Source: a virus. Taken from it: a stretch of 39,654 nt of DNA. The stretch spans positions 1 through 39,654 of the IMG/VR virus record IMGVR_UViG_3300022074_000123; one strand, given 5' to 3'. Both the position numbers and the translations under genes were made by a program. Below are positions 30,756 to 39,458 of this stretch, one piece after another. Numbering within the stretch: position 1 is the stretch's first letter; the number at the start of each line of letters is the position of its first letter. Under the pieces are notes generated by a model. That model ran no database searches, was not told where the DNA came from, and saw only the letters and a list, made by a program, of their open reading frames with translations.

Positions 30756-32427
30756 GAAGCGTGGTCGCCCAAAGAAAGACCCTAACGCACCCAAACAAAG
30801 ATACAACTATTCATCTGCAATCAAAGCTCGTAAACAGACACAACGTAGACTTACTGAAGCCAAAAAACGAGCAACAAAGATAACGAGACAAGCAGAAAGT
30901 AAAAGAAGATATGCCAGAAAACTCGAAGAAAAAATCACCAAAGTCGACAAAGCTCTCAATCAAAAAGAGACTACTGTTATCGACAAAACGGATCTGCAAC
31001 AGCTTCCAGACGTTGTTGAGCAACTGGTGGATGGGCGTGAAATTATTTTTCAGCCGAATGAAGGACCTCAAGAAGAGTTTCTTTCCTCAAGTGAAAGAGA
31101 CGTTCTTTACGGTGGTTCGGCAGGGGGTGGCAAAAGCTTTGCCTTACTTGCAGACCCCTTACGGTATTGCCATAATAGCAACCATCGTGGGCTTCTTCTT
31201 AGGCGTACTCTGGATGAGCTAACAGAACTTATTGACAAGTCACGTCAGCTATATCCCAAAGCTTTCCCCGGTGCAAAGTTCCGGGAGTCAAAGTCAACGT
31301 GGCACTTTCCATCAGGTGCAACAATATGGTTTACCTATCTTGACAAAGACAAAGACGTAACAAGATTTCAGGGTCAGTCGTTTAACTGGATAGGCATAGA
31401 TGAGATAACCCAATATCCCTCGCCTTATGTTTGGGATTATCTCCGTTCACGACTAAGGGCAACTGATCCTGAACTGCAAAAACATCTGTACATGCGTTGT
31501 ACAGCAAACCCCGGAGGAGTCGGAGGTTGGTGGGTCAAGAAGATGTATATCGATCCATCTGAACACAACTCGACTTTTCCTGCAATAGACATCGAAACAG
31601 GCAAAGCTTTCTTGTGGCCGCAAGGACATGAAAAAGCAGGTGAGCCACTCTTCTATCGTAGGTTTATACCTGCACGTTTGACTGACAATCCATACTTGTT
31701 GGCTGACGGACAATACGAAGCGATGCTACGATCCCTACCTGAAGTTGAACGTAAGCGACTTCTTGAAGGCGACTGGGAAGTAACGGAAGGTGCAGCCTTT
31801 CCTGAATTTAGTAGAAGTAAACATGTGGTCCCGAATTTTGACCTTCCACCGAATTTCCCCAGAATACGTGCCGCTGACTATGGGTATGCGAGTCCTTCTT
31901 GTGTCCTGTGGGGTGCTATTGACTGGGATAACAATATATGGGTTTATCGTGAACTGTATGTAAAACAGTTGACAGCAGAGCAGTTAGCAGATAGAATACT
32001 ACAAGTAGAACAAGAAGATCCGACCCCCCACTATACTGTACTTGACTCATCGTGTTGGAACAAGACAGGCTTTGGTCCTTCCATAGCAGAGACAATGATG
32101 AGATGTGGAGTGCGTTGGATGCCATCGGACAGAAACCGACTTCAAGGCAAAATGGAAATACATCGTAGGCTTGCCGATGACCCACGAACAGATGAACCTA
32201 GAATACGAATATTTCCGAACTGTGTCAACCTCATCAAACAACTATCAGGTATACCTCTTAGCAAAACAAATGCAGAGGATGTGGACACAAAGGCAGAAGA
32301 TCACGCATACGATGCACTACGATATATGTTAATGACAAGGATGACAGGATATGTGTCGATTCATAAAACGCTTGGTGGTATTAAGAATCAGGTCTATCAA
32401 ATGCAAGACCAAACATTTGGGTATTAA
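30745..32427 (+). CDS. terL: terminase large subunit
   Basis: The protein has 560 residues and is the ATP-driven DNA-packaging motor with a nuclease. The Walker A is GGSAGGGKS (123-131) and the Walker B is WIGIDEIT with catalytic E220. A coupling-type segment TANPGG follows near residue 253. The nuclease has D378 (AADYGY), D434 (TVLDSS) and D519/D523 (EDHAYDA). The N-terminal 70 residues are very basic and begin with KKRGRPKKDP, an AT-hook-like unit, then a coiled coil. This extension is unusual for the family and may help DNA contact or small-subunit binding. Confidence 0.95.
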   Translation: METKKRGRPKKDPNAPKQRYNYSSAIKARKQTQRRLTEAKKRATKITRQAESKRRYARKLEEKITKVDKALNQKETTVIDKTDLQQLPDVVEQLVDGREIIFQPNEGPQEEFLSSSERDVLYGGSAGGGKSFALLADPLRYCHNSNHRGLLLRRTLDELTELIDKSRQLYPKAFPGAKFRESKSTWHFPSGATIWFTYLDKDKDVTRFQGQSFNWIGIDEITQYPSPYVWDYLRSRLRATDPELQKHLYMRCTANPGGVGGWWVKKMYIDPSEHNSTFPAIDIETGKAFLWPQGHEKAGEPLFYRRFIPARLTDNPYLLADGQYEAMLRSLPEVERKRLLEGDWEVTEGAAFPEFSRSKHVVPNFDLPPNFPRIRAADYGYASPSCVLWGAIDWDNNIWVYRELYVKQLTAEQLADRILQVEQEDPTPHYTVLDSSCWNKTGFGPSIAETMMRCGVRWMPSDRNRLQGKMEIHRRLADDPRTDEPRIRIFPNCVNLIKQLSGIPLSKTNAEDVDTKAEDHAYDALRYMLMTRMTGYVSIHKTLGGIKNQVYQMQDQTFGY

Positions 32428-32431
32428 ATAA

Positions 32432-34429
32432 ATGGCAGCAGGAACACAAGCTTACATTGTAGGACAAGAATACGATCCTAGAAAAATAACTCTAGAAGAT
32501 TTTATTTCTATGTTTGAAAAAGAAAGCACCGAGCAGGGTGGTAGAAAAAATCAAACGTGGGGTAACCTGATAAGAAATAACCCAGTAACAAAAAAATATT
32601 TAGATCAGCCTGCTATAATGTTATTTGGTGCAGTTCCTTCAGATTCTGATAGTATAATGGCTGATATTCAAAATGCTGCAAAAGGTCAAGCTAGTACAAT
32701 CCAATCAAAATTTAGAGTTATAGAAGCAAACCTATTTCCTAAGTTAGCTATTCTTGGTAAAAAAGAAGGAGTAGATTTATTATCTGGATATTCAAAGATA
32801 TCAGAGGAAGTAAAAAAACTTCAAACTAGAGGTGGAAAGTTTACAGCTAAAAAAGGATTTGATGTAACTAAGGTTGGAGACTTAATAGAAAATTTAATTG
32901 AACATGTTAAAAATAATTCTAAAGATAAACCAATAGCTAACGCCATTTTATTTAATTTAGAAAATGGTAGTAGACCCAGTTTAACAACTGAATTACGAAC
33001 TTTCATGTATGAAAAAAACAAGTTTGGTGAAGCTGCACAAACTATGGGTTTAACTGGTAGAGATGGTTTACTTATACCTGCAGGAACTACAGGTGTAAAA
33101 AGACAAGCTAAAGGTCAAGCTCCAAATATACAACCTTATAACGCACCGTTATCAAAAAGAGCCGTTGCTATTTTACAGGATCAAAGTGAGTATAATAAAA
33201 ATATAGTAGGCGATAATAGAAAATTAGATTTTTATTTTCAAGTTGAAGAATTAAAAGGGACTAAGTTTTACAAAAAGGGAGAGATGCGACCCATATCTTT
33301 AGAAGATATAAACAGAGTTTTAAAAACAACAACACCAAAAGGCTTACTCATAGAGTACACCACTAAAGGATCTAAGGAACTTAGTGAACCTATTACATCC
33401 AAAAATTTAAGAAACTTGTTTATAAATATTGGGGGTTTAAGTATCACTAACAAAACAAATTTAGCCATGTTAACAAACAGAGATATGGCAGAAAATACTG
33501 GATCTCAAGAAATATACATGGGTAAACCCGGTCAGTATAATCAAACTGCCATTGATGATTTAGATAAAATAAGTTTACGAACTTGGGGATTATTTAGTTT
33601 AAGAAATCCTGAAGCACAAAAAATATATAAAGAACAAGGTAAATTTCGTAATATAAATGAGTTTATTTTTGGTAAAAATGAGTTAAGCACAGATGGAAAA
33701 TTAATACCTGATGAAGTAACGTATGAAAACTTTGATACCGTAAAAGCAAAACCCATACCAATACAAACAACAGGTTTTGCTCCACCTGAAGAAAGTACTA
33801 CTACTGAAAAAACTTTTGTTGCAAAAGAAGAAAATAAAAAAGTTTTAGACTTTGATGACTTTGATGATGATGAAAAAAACGAGATGCGAAAATTAGGCAT
33901 TTACGATAAAGATGTTGGATCAAATGAACCCACAAGAATACAAAAAGCAAAAGGTTTAAAATCTATAGATCCATCTGCAATAATTTTAGGTGGTGCAGCA
34001 GGATCAGAAATCCTTAGTGATACTGGTGAGTTAGTTGGTGAAGAAGTTACGCAGTCAACTATAGCTCAAACACTCGCAAAGACTGCACCGAAGTTAGCAC
34101 AGACTACACTTGGAAAAGCTTTACCAGTGGCAGGTGCAGGATTGGTCTTTCCGTCATCTCCTACAAACGTAGATGAAGTAGAAGGGTTTGCAAGAAAAGA
34201 TATTGACAGACGCTTTGCAGGTATAGATCAGATGGATACATCCCAAGAAAAACAAATATTTCAAGATGATCCTAGACTGCAAGGAACAACAGCTATGTAC
34301 GATCCATCAGAATTACCAAGACGAGACGCTGAAGATCCACTGAGTGATGAAGCGTACAGAAAAAGATTTCTAGAACAATCTAGAACAAAAGCAAGTTCAC
34401 AATTAAGTGGGTTTGCACAACCTCGCTAA
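32432..34429 (+). CDS. large protein with tyrosine-recombinase-like domain
   Basis: The protein has 665 residues. Residues of about 165-370 match, piece by piece, the catalytic fold of tyrosine recombinases: helix with Arg (FNLENGSRPSLTTELR, R181), a beta-hairpin with Lys (GVKRQAKG, K223), NAPLSKRAVAIL, Box II-like K324-xx-R327 (TSKNLRNLF) and a C-terminal Tyr (QEIYMG, Y362). Residues 20-130 could be a core-binding domain. The rest (about 440-665) is acidic and probably disordered. The region matches by pattern alone, and the usual histidines are absent. Its place between terminase and portal suggests a structural or packaging function, or a decayed integrase. Confidence 0.5.
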   Translation: MAAGTQAYIVGQEYDPRKITLEDFISMFEKESTEQGGRKNQTWGNLIRNNPVTKKYLDQPAIMLFGAVPSDSDSIMADIQNAAKGQASTIQSKFRVIEANLFPKLAILGKKEGVDLLSGYSKISEEVKKLQTRGGKFTAKKGFDVTKVGDLIENLIEHVKNNSKDKPIANAILFNLENGSRPSLTTELRTFMYEKNKFGEAAQTMGLTGRDGLLIPAGTTGVKRQAKGQAPNIQPYNAPLSKRAVAILQDQSEYNKNIVGDNRKLDFYFQVEELKGTKFYKKGEMRPISLEDINRVLKTTTPKGLLIEYTTKGSKELSEPITSKNLRNLFINIGGLSITNKTNLAMLTNRDMAENTGSQEIYMGKPGQYNQTAIDDLDKISLRTWGLFSLRNPEAQKIYKEQGKFRNINEFIFGKNELSTDGKLIPDEVTYENFDTVKAKPIPIQTTGFAPPEESTTTEKTFVAKEENKKVLDFDDFDDDEKNEMRKLGIYDKDVGSNEPTRIQKAKGLKSIDPSAIILGGAAGSEILSDTGELVGEEVTQSTIAQTLAKTAPKLAQTTLGKALPVAGAGLVFPSSPTNVDEVEGFARKDIDRRFAGIDQMDTSQEKQIFQDDPRLQGTTAMYDPSELPRRDAEDPLSDEAYRKRFLEQSRTKASSQLSGFAQPR

Positions 34430-34441
34430 AAGGAGAAAAAA

Positions 34442-34660
34442 ATGGCAGACAATCTTAATCAAGGTGCAGCCTATATAATGGGATCAGACAAAGTATCAGT
34501 TAATGATGCTCAAGGATCTAATAGCTTACATAGAGAAGGTCTTGAGTTTACTATGGAAGTAAATCAAGATGCGTTGCAAGTTGACATGCCAAAGAAGCAA
34601 ACAAAACCTACTGTTGAAGCTTCTTTATTTGCTATGGCTGACGACAAAAACTACTTTTAA
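34442..34660 (+). CDS. uncharacterised small protein between terminase and portal
   Basis: The protein has 72 residues with a very strong AAGGAG site before the ATG, so it should be highly translated. It begins MADNLNQGAAYIMGSDKVSV and has a polar middle (GSNSLHREGLEFTMEV) and an acidic or basic tail (DMPKKQTKPTVEAS). It is followed 13 bases later by the portal gene. It may be a small head protein. No family was recognised. Confidence 0.6.
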   Translation: MADNLNQGAAYIMGSDKVSVNDAQGSNSLHREGLEFTMEVNQDALQVDMPKKQTKPTVEASLFAMADDKNYF

Positions 34661-34673
34661 TCAAGGATAAATT

Positions 34674-36797
34674 ATGGCTGATGAAAGTTTTCTTCAACCT
34701 GATGACGACACTCCTGTATCTATCGAAAATCCACAAGAGCAGATGCCCGGATTGGCAGGGTACGTTAAATCTAAGTTTGAAGATGCAGAGAATGGTAGAC
34801 GTTCTCACGAACTAAAATGGTTACAGTCTTATAAAAACTTCAAAGGTATCTACGATTCTACAACTCAATATCGTGACTCCGAAAGATCAAAAGTATTTAT
34901 TAAGATAACCAAAACTAAAGTTCTTGCTGCGTATGGACAGATAGTGGATATACTATTTAGCAATAAAAAGTTTCCACTTGTTGTAGAACCTACTCCTATG
35001 CCTGAAGGCATCGAGGAGTTTGCTCACATGAAAACTCCAGTTGATGAAGCTGAACAGCCAGTTGATCCATTTGGTTTTGAGGGAGATGGCAGAGAGCTAC
35101 CCCCCGGAGCTATGTCGGCTCGTGAGCCACACAAGCTAGGAACATACGGTAACGATTTTCCTGACATGTTGGCATCAGGACCTGCAAAGATGGGTGAGCC
35201 ACAAGTTAAGCCTGCACAGAAGATGGCTATGAATATGGAGAAATGTATTCATGATCAACTTATGGACAGTAACGCAGTTAACGTATTTCGTAAAGCTATA
35301 TTTGAATCAGCACTGCTTGGAACAGGTATAGTCAAAGGTCCATTAAACTTTTACAAACGTGTTCACAACTGGCAGATGAATCCTGATACTGGACAAAAAG
35401 AATATAGTCCATATGAAAAGGTAATGCCACGCATTGAATATGTATCTCTGTGGGATTTTCATCCTGATCCGTCTGCAACAAGTATTGAAGATTGTGAGTA
35501 CGTAATACAAAGACATCGTATGAACCGTCAACAACTTCGTGGTCTAATCAAACGACCATACTTTGATGCGTCAGCTATTGAAGAGTGTCTTGCTAAAGGT
35601 CCTAACTACGAAGATAAATACTACGAAGATACCATACGTGAAGATGATACTGAACCTTACTATCAAGAAAACAGATACGAAGTTCTTGAGTACTGGGGTG
35701 TCATAGATAAAAAACTTGCAGATGAAGTTGGTATGGAAAATGCCAATGATATGTCAGAGTTTGATCAGTTGCAAGTCAATGTATGGGTATGTGGTGGTAT
35801 GGTCATTCGATGTGTCGCAAATCCATTTACACCTGCACGATTACCTTTCCAAGCTTTTCCATTTGAAATAGATCCTTACCAGATATGGGGTGTTGGTGTT
35901 GCAGAGAATATGGAATACTCACAAAAATTAATGAATGGTCATTACCGTATGGCTATTGATAACTTAGCACTTGCAGGTAATCTTGTATTTGATGTAGACG
36001 AAGCAAGCTTAGTCCCCGGTCAAAACATGGATATATTCCCCGGTAAGATATTTAGACGACAGTCAGGTGTAACAGGCACAGCAATTAACGGACTAAAGTT
36101 TCCAAACACTGCACCAGAGAACATACAGATGTATCAGATATCACGACAACTCGCTGATGAAGATACAGGTATACCATCCATACTACACGGACAAACAGGT
36201 GTAACAGGAACTGGTAGAACCGCTGCAGGACTATCTATGTTGATGGGTTCAGCAGGACTAGCAATGAAAACAGTCATAAAGAATATAGATGATCATTTAC
36301 TGAAGCCACTGGGTGAATCTTTGTTTCAATGGAACATGCAGTTTAATGATGATTTAGGGGAGATAAAAGGGGATCTAGAAATAAAACCTCGTGGGGTTGC
36401 AGCAGTTATGCAAAAAGAAGTACGTACACAAAGATTAACTGCTTTGCTTCAAACCGTATCTAACCCAATGCTTGCACCTTTTATCAAGATACCTAACTTG
36501 ATAAGAGAGCTTGCAATAGCACAGGATATTGATCCTGATACGTTAGTCAACGATGCCAACGAAGCACAACTATACGCTGAAATGTTAAAAGGAATGATGG
36601 CTAATGTACAACAAGGAGCAGGCGAGGATGCTGTCGCCACTAATCAACAGCAAGGAATGGGTCAACCTAGTGGAGTACCTCAACAACCTGAAGGAACTGA
36701 CAGTCAAGGGTCTGGTAACGGCACAATCGGAGTCGGAGCTACGCCAACTGCAGGGGAAACTGGCTTTACTGGAAATGCTCCTAGAGTTGAAGAATAA
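34674..36797 (+). CDS. portal protein
   Basis: The protein has 707 residues and forms the ring through which DNA enters and leaves the head. It is recognised by its order (after the terminase), size, and features typical of podovirus portals: RRSHELKWLQSYKNFKGIYD near residue 43, the membrane-proximal AYGQIVDILFSN, WDFHPDPSATSIEDCEYV near residue 260 and YRMAIDNLALAGN in the central domain. The C-terminal 70 residues are Gln/Gly/Thr rich and unlike the rest. A different gene is read through that stretch in another frame. Confidence 0.9.
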   Translation: MADESFLQPDDDTPVSIENPQEQMPGLAGYVKSKFEDAENGRRSHELKWLQSYKNFKGIYDSTTQYRDSERSKVFIKITKTKVLAAYGQIVDILFSNKKFPLVVEPTPMPEGIEEFAHMKTPVDEAEQPVDPFGFEGDGRELPPGAMSAREPHKLGTYGNDFPDMLASGPAKMGEPQVKPAQKMAMNMEKCIHDQLMDSNAVNVFRKAIFESALLGTGIVKGPLNFYKRVHNWQMNPDTGQKEYSPYEKVMPRIEYVSLWDFHPDPSATSIEDCEYVIQRHRMNRQQLRGLIKRPYFDASAIEECLAKGPNYEDKYYEDTIREDDTEPYYQENRYEVLEYWGVIDKKLADEVGMENANDMSEFDQLQVNVWVCGGMVIRCVANPFTPARLPFQAFPFEIDPYQIWGVGVAENMEYSQKLMNGHYRMAIDNLALAGNLVFDVDEASLVPGQNMDIFPGKIFRRQSGVTGTAINGLKFPNTAPENIQMYQISRQLADEDTGIPSILHGQTGVTGTGRTAAGLSMLMGSAGLAMKTVIKNIDDHLLKPLGESLFQWNMQFNDDLGEIKGDLEIKPRGVAAVMQKEVRTQRLTALLQTVSNPMLAPFIKIPNLIRELAIAQDIDPDTLVNDANEAQLYAEMLKGMMANVQQGAGEDAVATNQQQGMGQPSGVPQQPEGTDSQGSGNGTIGVGATPTAGETGFTGNAPRVEE

Positions 36798-36825
36798 TCA
36801 CGAAAGAATAAATAAAAATGGCTGA
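36628..36825 (+). CDS. small coiled-coil protein overlapping the portal 3' end
   Basis: The protein has 65 residues, starting at ATG 36628 with AAGGAG nine bases upstream; a longer in-frame start at 36604 has no such site. It is read in another frame than the portal over 170 bases. It begins MLSPLINSKEWVNLVEYL and ends with heptads (ELRQLQGKLALLEMLLELKN), a clear helical unit that I recognise from small proteins downstream of phage portals. The portal in the same DNA is low-complexity, which fits dual coding. It may stabilise or regulate portal assembly. Its stop overlaps the next gene by eight bases. Confidence 0.75.
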   Translation: MLSPLINSKEWVNLVEYLNNLKELTVKGLVTAQSESELRQLQGKLALLEMLLELKNNHERINKNG

Positions 36826-39370
36826 CATTTTTGATTTTGGTGTAGACTTTGGTCTTTCTTTCTTTGAGCCTTTGCCAGAGAGACGAAAACGTACTGGTAC
36901 GTTGACACGTGAAGAATACGCTAAAGAAAATGTTGATTTTTATGAACAGAGCTTAGACGATACTTTAGGCACTGGCATAGAACTTAGATTTAAAGATGAT
37001 GAAAAAAAAGAAGAAGAAGATAAAAAAGAGGACATTGACGTAAATGTAGTGGGTGGAGACGATGAACCTGCTTCTATATCTGCTTCTAGTTACGATGTGC
37101 AAGACACAGGAGAATTAGGGTTAGGAGCAGGAGAACAAATTGGAATAGGAGGTACGGCAAACACTTTAGGATCTGTTAATGTTGGAACTTATGGACAATC
37201 TTTATCACAAGCAGGTTTAGGAGATAAAAATCCATTTAGTGCTTTTGGTCTAGACATATACACAGCTTCTGTTCCAACAACAAAAGATGAAGCAAAAAAG
37301 GGATTAGCAAAACAATTTTCAAAAGAAAAATTAACTCAAAGTGCAGTTAAATTTGCAGGAAGAATGATAGGTATGCCTGCACCTTTAACGTCAGGTGTAA
37401 TGGGTTTTGTAAACGGAGTTACTGTTAATGATCCTTTAGGGAATCCTAGCTTTAGACCTAGCCATCCTGTTTTTGGATTGGCTCACGATTTAAATATGTC
37501 AATACAATTTAGTAATGCTTCAGCTATAAATGCAGCTATAAACGCAAATCTTGATGTTCCATATGCAGAGAGAGGTCCTATAGGTTTTATGGGATACGAT
37601 CCTACAAACGGTCAATTAATAAGCAGGGCCCCGTTAGGCATGACGTGGACTGGAACTACAAATCTTTCAGTACAACAACTAAGTGCGTTAGAAGCTTTAT
37701 CTAAAGGTTTTACTACTAACGGATATAACAATCAAACAGAAAGAGGAGAAGTTCTAGCTATGGGAACTGACACCATCGGAGGTCAGACAGTAGGAGGATA
37801 TAGCAACAATGGATTTCACCACGGTATAAATGGTGCGTCAAGAACTGGAACTATGGCACAAGCTGAAAAAGCTGCAAAAGGATATGGTATTACCACCAAA
37901 CAATTTACTAATATTTTATCAACAGTACGTAAAAATCTTACTTTTTTTGGTAAGCCTAAAAGCAGTAAACTTACTTTAGATTATTTAAGTAGAAAACAAT
38001 TCAGAGATAATGAAACAACAGGTGGATCATATAGTATGGGTCTTGAGACCGATGTCACTGCTCAACAAAATATTGAAAATGCTTTAAGTCAGGGAATAGG
38101 CGTAAATGAATTTGGCGGCATATCTGCACAAGGTTTAACAGATGTTCAAGGTATTAGTCAAGCTACTCAAGGTATAACGAGTGGAAGTTTTGGCACAGTA
38201 AGTGTTGAAAGTCCGGGTGATAACAGTAATGATGGTGGTAGTGGTAGTGGCAGTGGGGCTGCAGGAAGTGGTTCAGACAGTGGTCCGGGAGGTGGCGTTG
38301 GAGGAGATGCTACTGGGGGATATACTGCATTTGGTGGACAGATTGGTGAAGGTATGCAAGAAGGTGGTCCTGCAGGATTTATTGGTGGGCCTCCTGAAAA
38401 CTACAGCGATCAAACAACCATCGCAGATGACATACCTCTAGAGGTCAAAGATGGTACTTTTGTTATAAATGCTCCTGCTGTAGAATACGCAGGATCAGAT
38501 GATATTAGCGAAATGTTAACAAAAGCGTACGAAAAAGCAGGACAAGCTATTGACAAATCTGGACAAAGGACTACAATACCAAGTAAGGAACAAATTAATA
38601 TAATGATTTCACGAGGTGAAGTCGTAGTTCCTCCCCAAATAGCAAAGATCATAGGATACGATCGTTTAGAGAAAATAAACAATCGTGGTAAAAAAGAAGT
38701 TGCAAGACGACAGAAGCAAGGTGATCAAGAAAAGCCACAAGCTAGACAAGCTAACGAAGGTGGTTTTATAGAAAAAGCTGAAGGTGATAAAGTCACTGTA
38801 TACAGAGGTGAACCTTCAAAATTTCCTAAAAGAGCAGAGCTACTTAGAGATAAATACACTGGCTCTTGGTTTTCACCAAATAAAAATTTTACAAAGACAT
38901 ACGGTGAAGTTGCAAAAACTATGGAGCTTACTTTTGACGAATATAAAAAGGGTGCAAAAAAAGCTTTTTTAAAAAAGAATATATCAACACGAAGAATGGA
39001 AAACAGAGACGCTAAGTTACCTCCAAACTTGACAAGAAGTCAAAGATCTAGAATATTTCAATCTTTAAAGTATATAGATTTTATGGCTAATGAAGTTAAA
39101 AAAGGAAACAGAAGCACTAAAGCGTTTGCAGATTTTATGTATGAAGGAGTATTTCCAAAAGAAAAAGATAAAGCAACAGTAATGCTGTTAGAGACTGCAA
39201 AAAGAAGTCCTAAAGCTTTTGGAAAATTAGTAGTAGATAGTTTAGTTAAAAACGTTGTATCAAAAGGAATACCTGTAGTTGGAGCAGTAACAGGATTTGC
39301 TCCTAAAGAAATGGGCGATGCAACTCTTAGTGGCAAAGAAGGATTTATTTATGACTATCGTAGTCAATAA
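36818..39370 (+). CDS. large virion protein with Gly-rich linker and possible ADP-ribosyltransferase-like C-terminus
   Basis: The protein has 850 residues. The N-terminal 90 are charged, then follows a Gly/Asn/Ser-rich region with GFHHGINGAS near residue 340. A Gly/Ser linker lies at about residues 473-500. Residues of about 530-630 include DGTFVINAPAVEYAG and ISRGEVVVPPQIAKIIGYDRL, a pattern I know from several marine phage virion proteins. The last 190 residues begin VYRGEP (about 661) then GSWFSPNKNFTKTYG (about 682), like the first two motifs of ADP-ribosyltransferases, but no ExE motif is visible. It lies between the portal and the probable scaffold gene. Confidence 0.6.
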   Translation: MADIFDFGVDFGLSFFEPLPERRKRTGTLTREEYAKENVDFYEQSLDDTLGTGIELRFKDDEKKEEEDKKEDIDVNVVGGDDEPASISASSYDVQDTGELGLGAGEQIGIGGTANTLGSVNVGTYGQSLSQAGLGDKNPFSAFGLDIYTASVPTTKDEAKKGLAKQFSKEKLTQSAVKFAGRMIGMPAPLTSGVMGFVNGVTVNDPLGNPSFRPSHPVFGLAHDLNMSIQFSNASAINAAINANLDVPYAERGPIGFMGYDPTNGQLISRAPLGMTWTGTTNLSVQQLSALEALSKGFTTNGYNNQTERGEVLAMGTDTIGGQTVGGYSNNGFHHGINGASRTGTMAQAEKAAKGYGITTKQFTNILSTVRKNLTFFGKPKSSKLTLDYLSRKQFRDNETTGGSYSMGLETDVTAQQNIENALSQGIGVNEFGGISAQGLTDVQGISQATQGITSGSFGTVSVESPGDNSNDGGSGSGSGAAGSGSDSGPGGGVGGDATGGYTAFGGQIGEGMQEGGPAGFIGGPPENYSDQTTIADDIPLEVKDGTFVINAPAVEYAGSDDISEMLTKAYEKAGQAIDKSGQRTTIPSKEQINIMISRGEVVVPPQIAKIIGYDRLEKINNRGKKEVARRQKQGDQEKPQARQANEGGFIEKAEGDKVTVYRGEPSKFPKRAELLRDKYTGSWFSPNKNFTKTYGEVAKTMELTFDEYKKGAKKAFLKKNISTRRMENRDAKLPPNLTRSQRSRIFQSLKYIDFMANEVKKGNRSTKAFADFMYEGVFPKEKDKATVMLLETAKRSPKAFGKLVVDSLVKNVVSKGIPVVGAVTGFAPKEMGDATLSGKEGFIYDYRSQ

Positions 39371-39376
39371 GAATTA

Positions 39377-39439
39377 GTCAGCTACCCACACACGTGGCCC
39401 TGACGAACCGAAGCAGCTACCCACAGCCAGTGGCACTGC
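39377..39439 (+). promoter_or_regulatory. tandem pair of look-alike hairpins upstream of the scaffold-like gene
   Basis: Two hairpins lie side by side at 39377-39404 and 39413-39439. Both have an outer stem (GTCAG/CTGAC; GCAG/CTGC), the same 4-by-2 internal loop starting CTAC, an inner CCAC/GTGG stem and a short loop. AGCTACCCACA is repeated exactly at 39380 and 39415. The outer stems differ at a base pair but stay paired. They lie 20 bases before the ATG of the next gene, so they may act on its message. Confidence 0.6.
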
Positions 39440-39458
39440 ATTAATGAGGTATAAAACT

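Noticed and set aside
30911-31222. A 103-codon frame with a C-terminal membrane span inside the terminase large subunit gene
   Set aside because: It lies fully inside a confidently assigned gene in another frame, has no good ribosome-binding site, and its membrane span is explained by the hydrophobic codons of the frame below.
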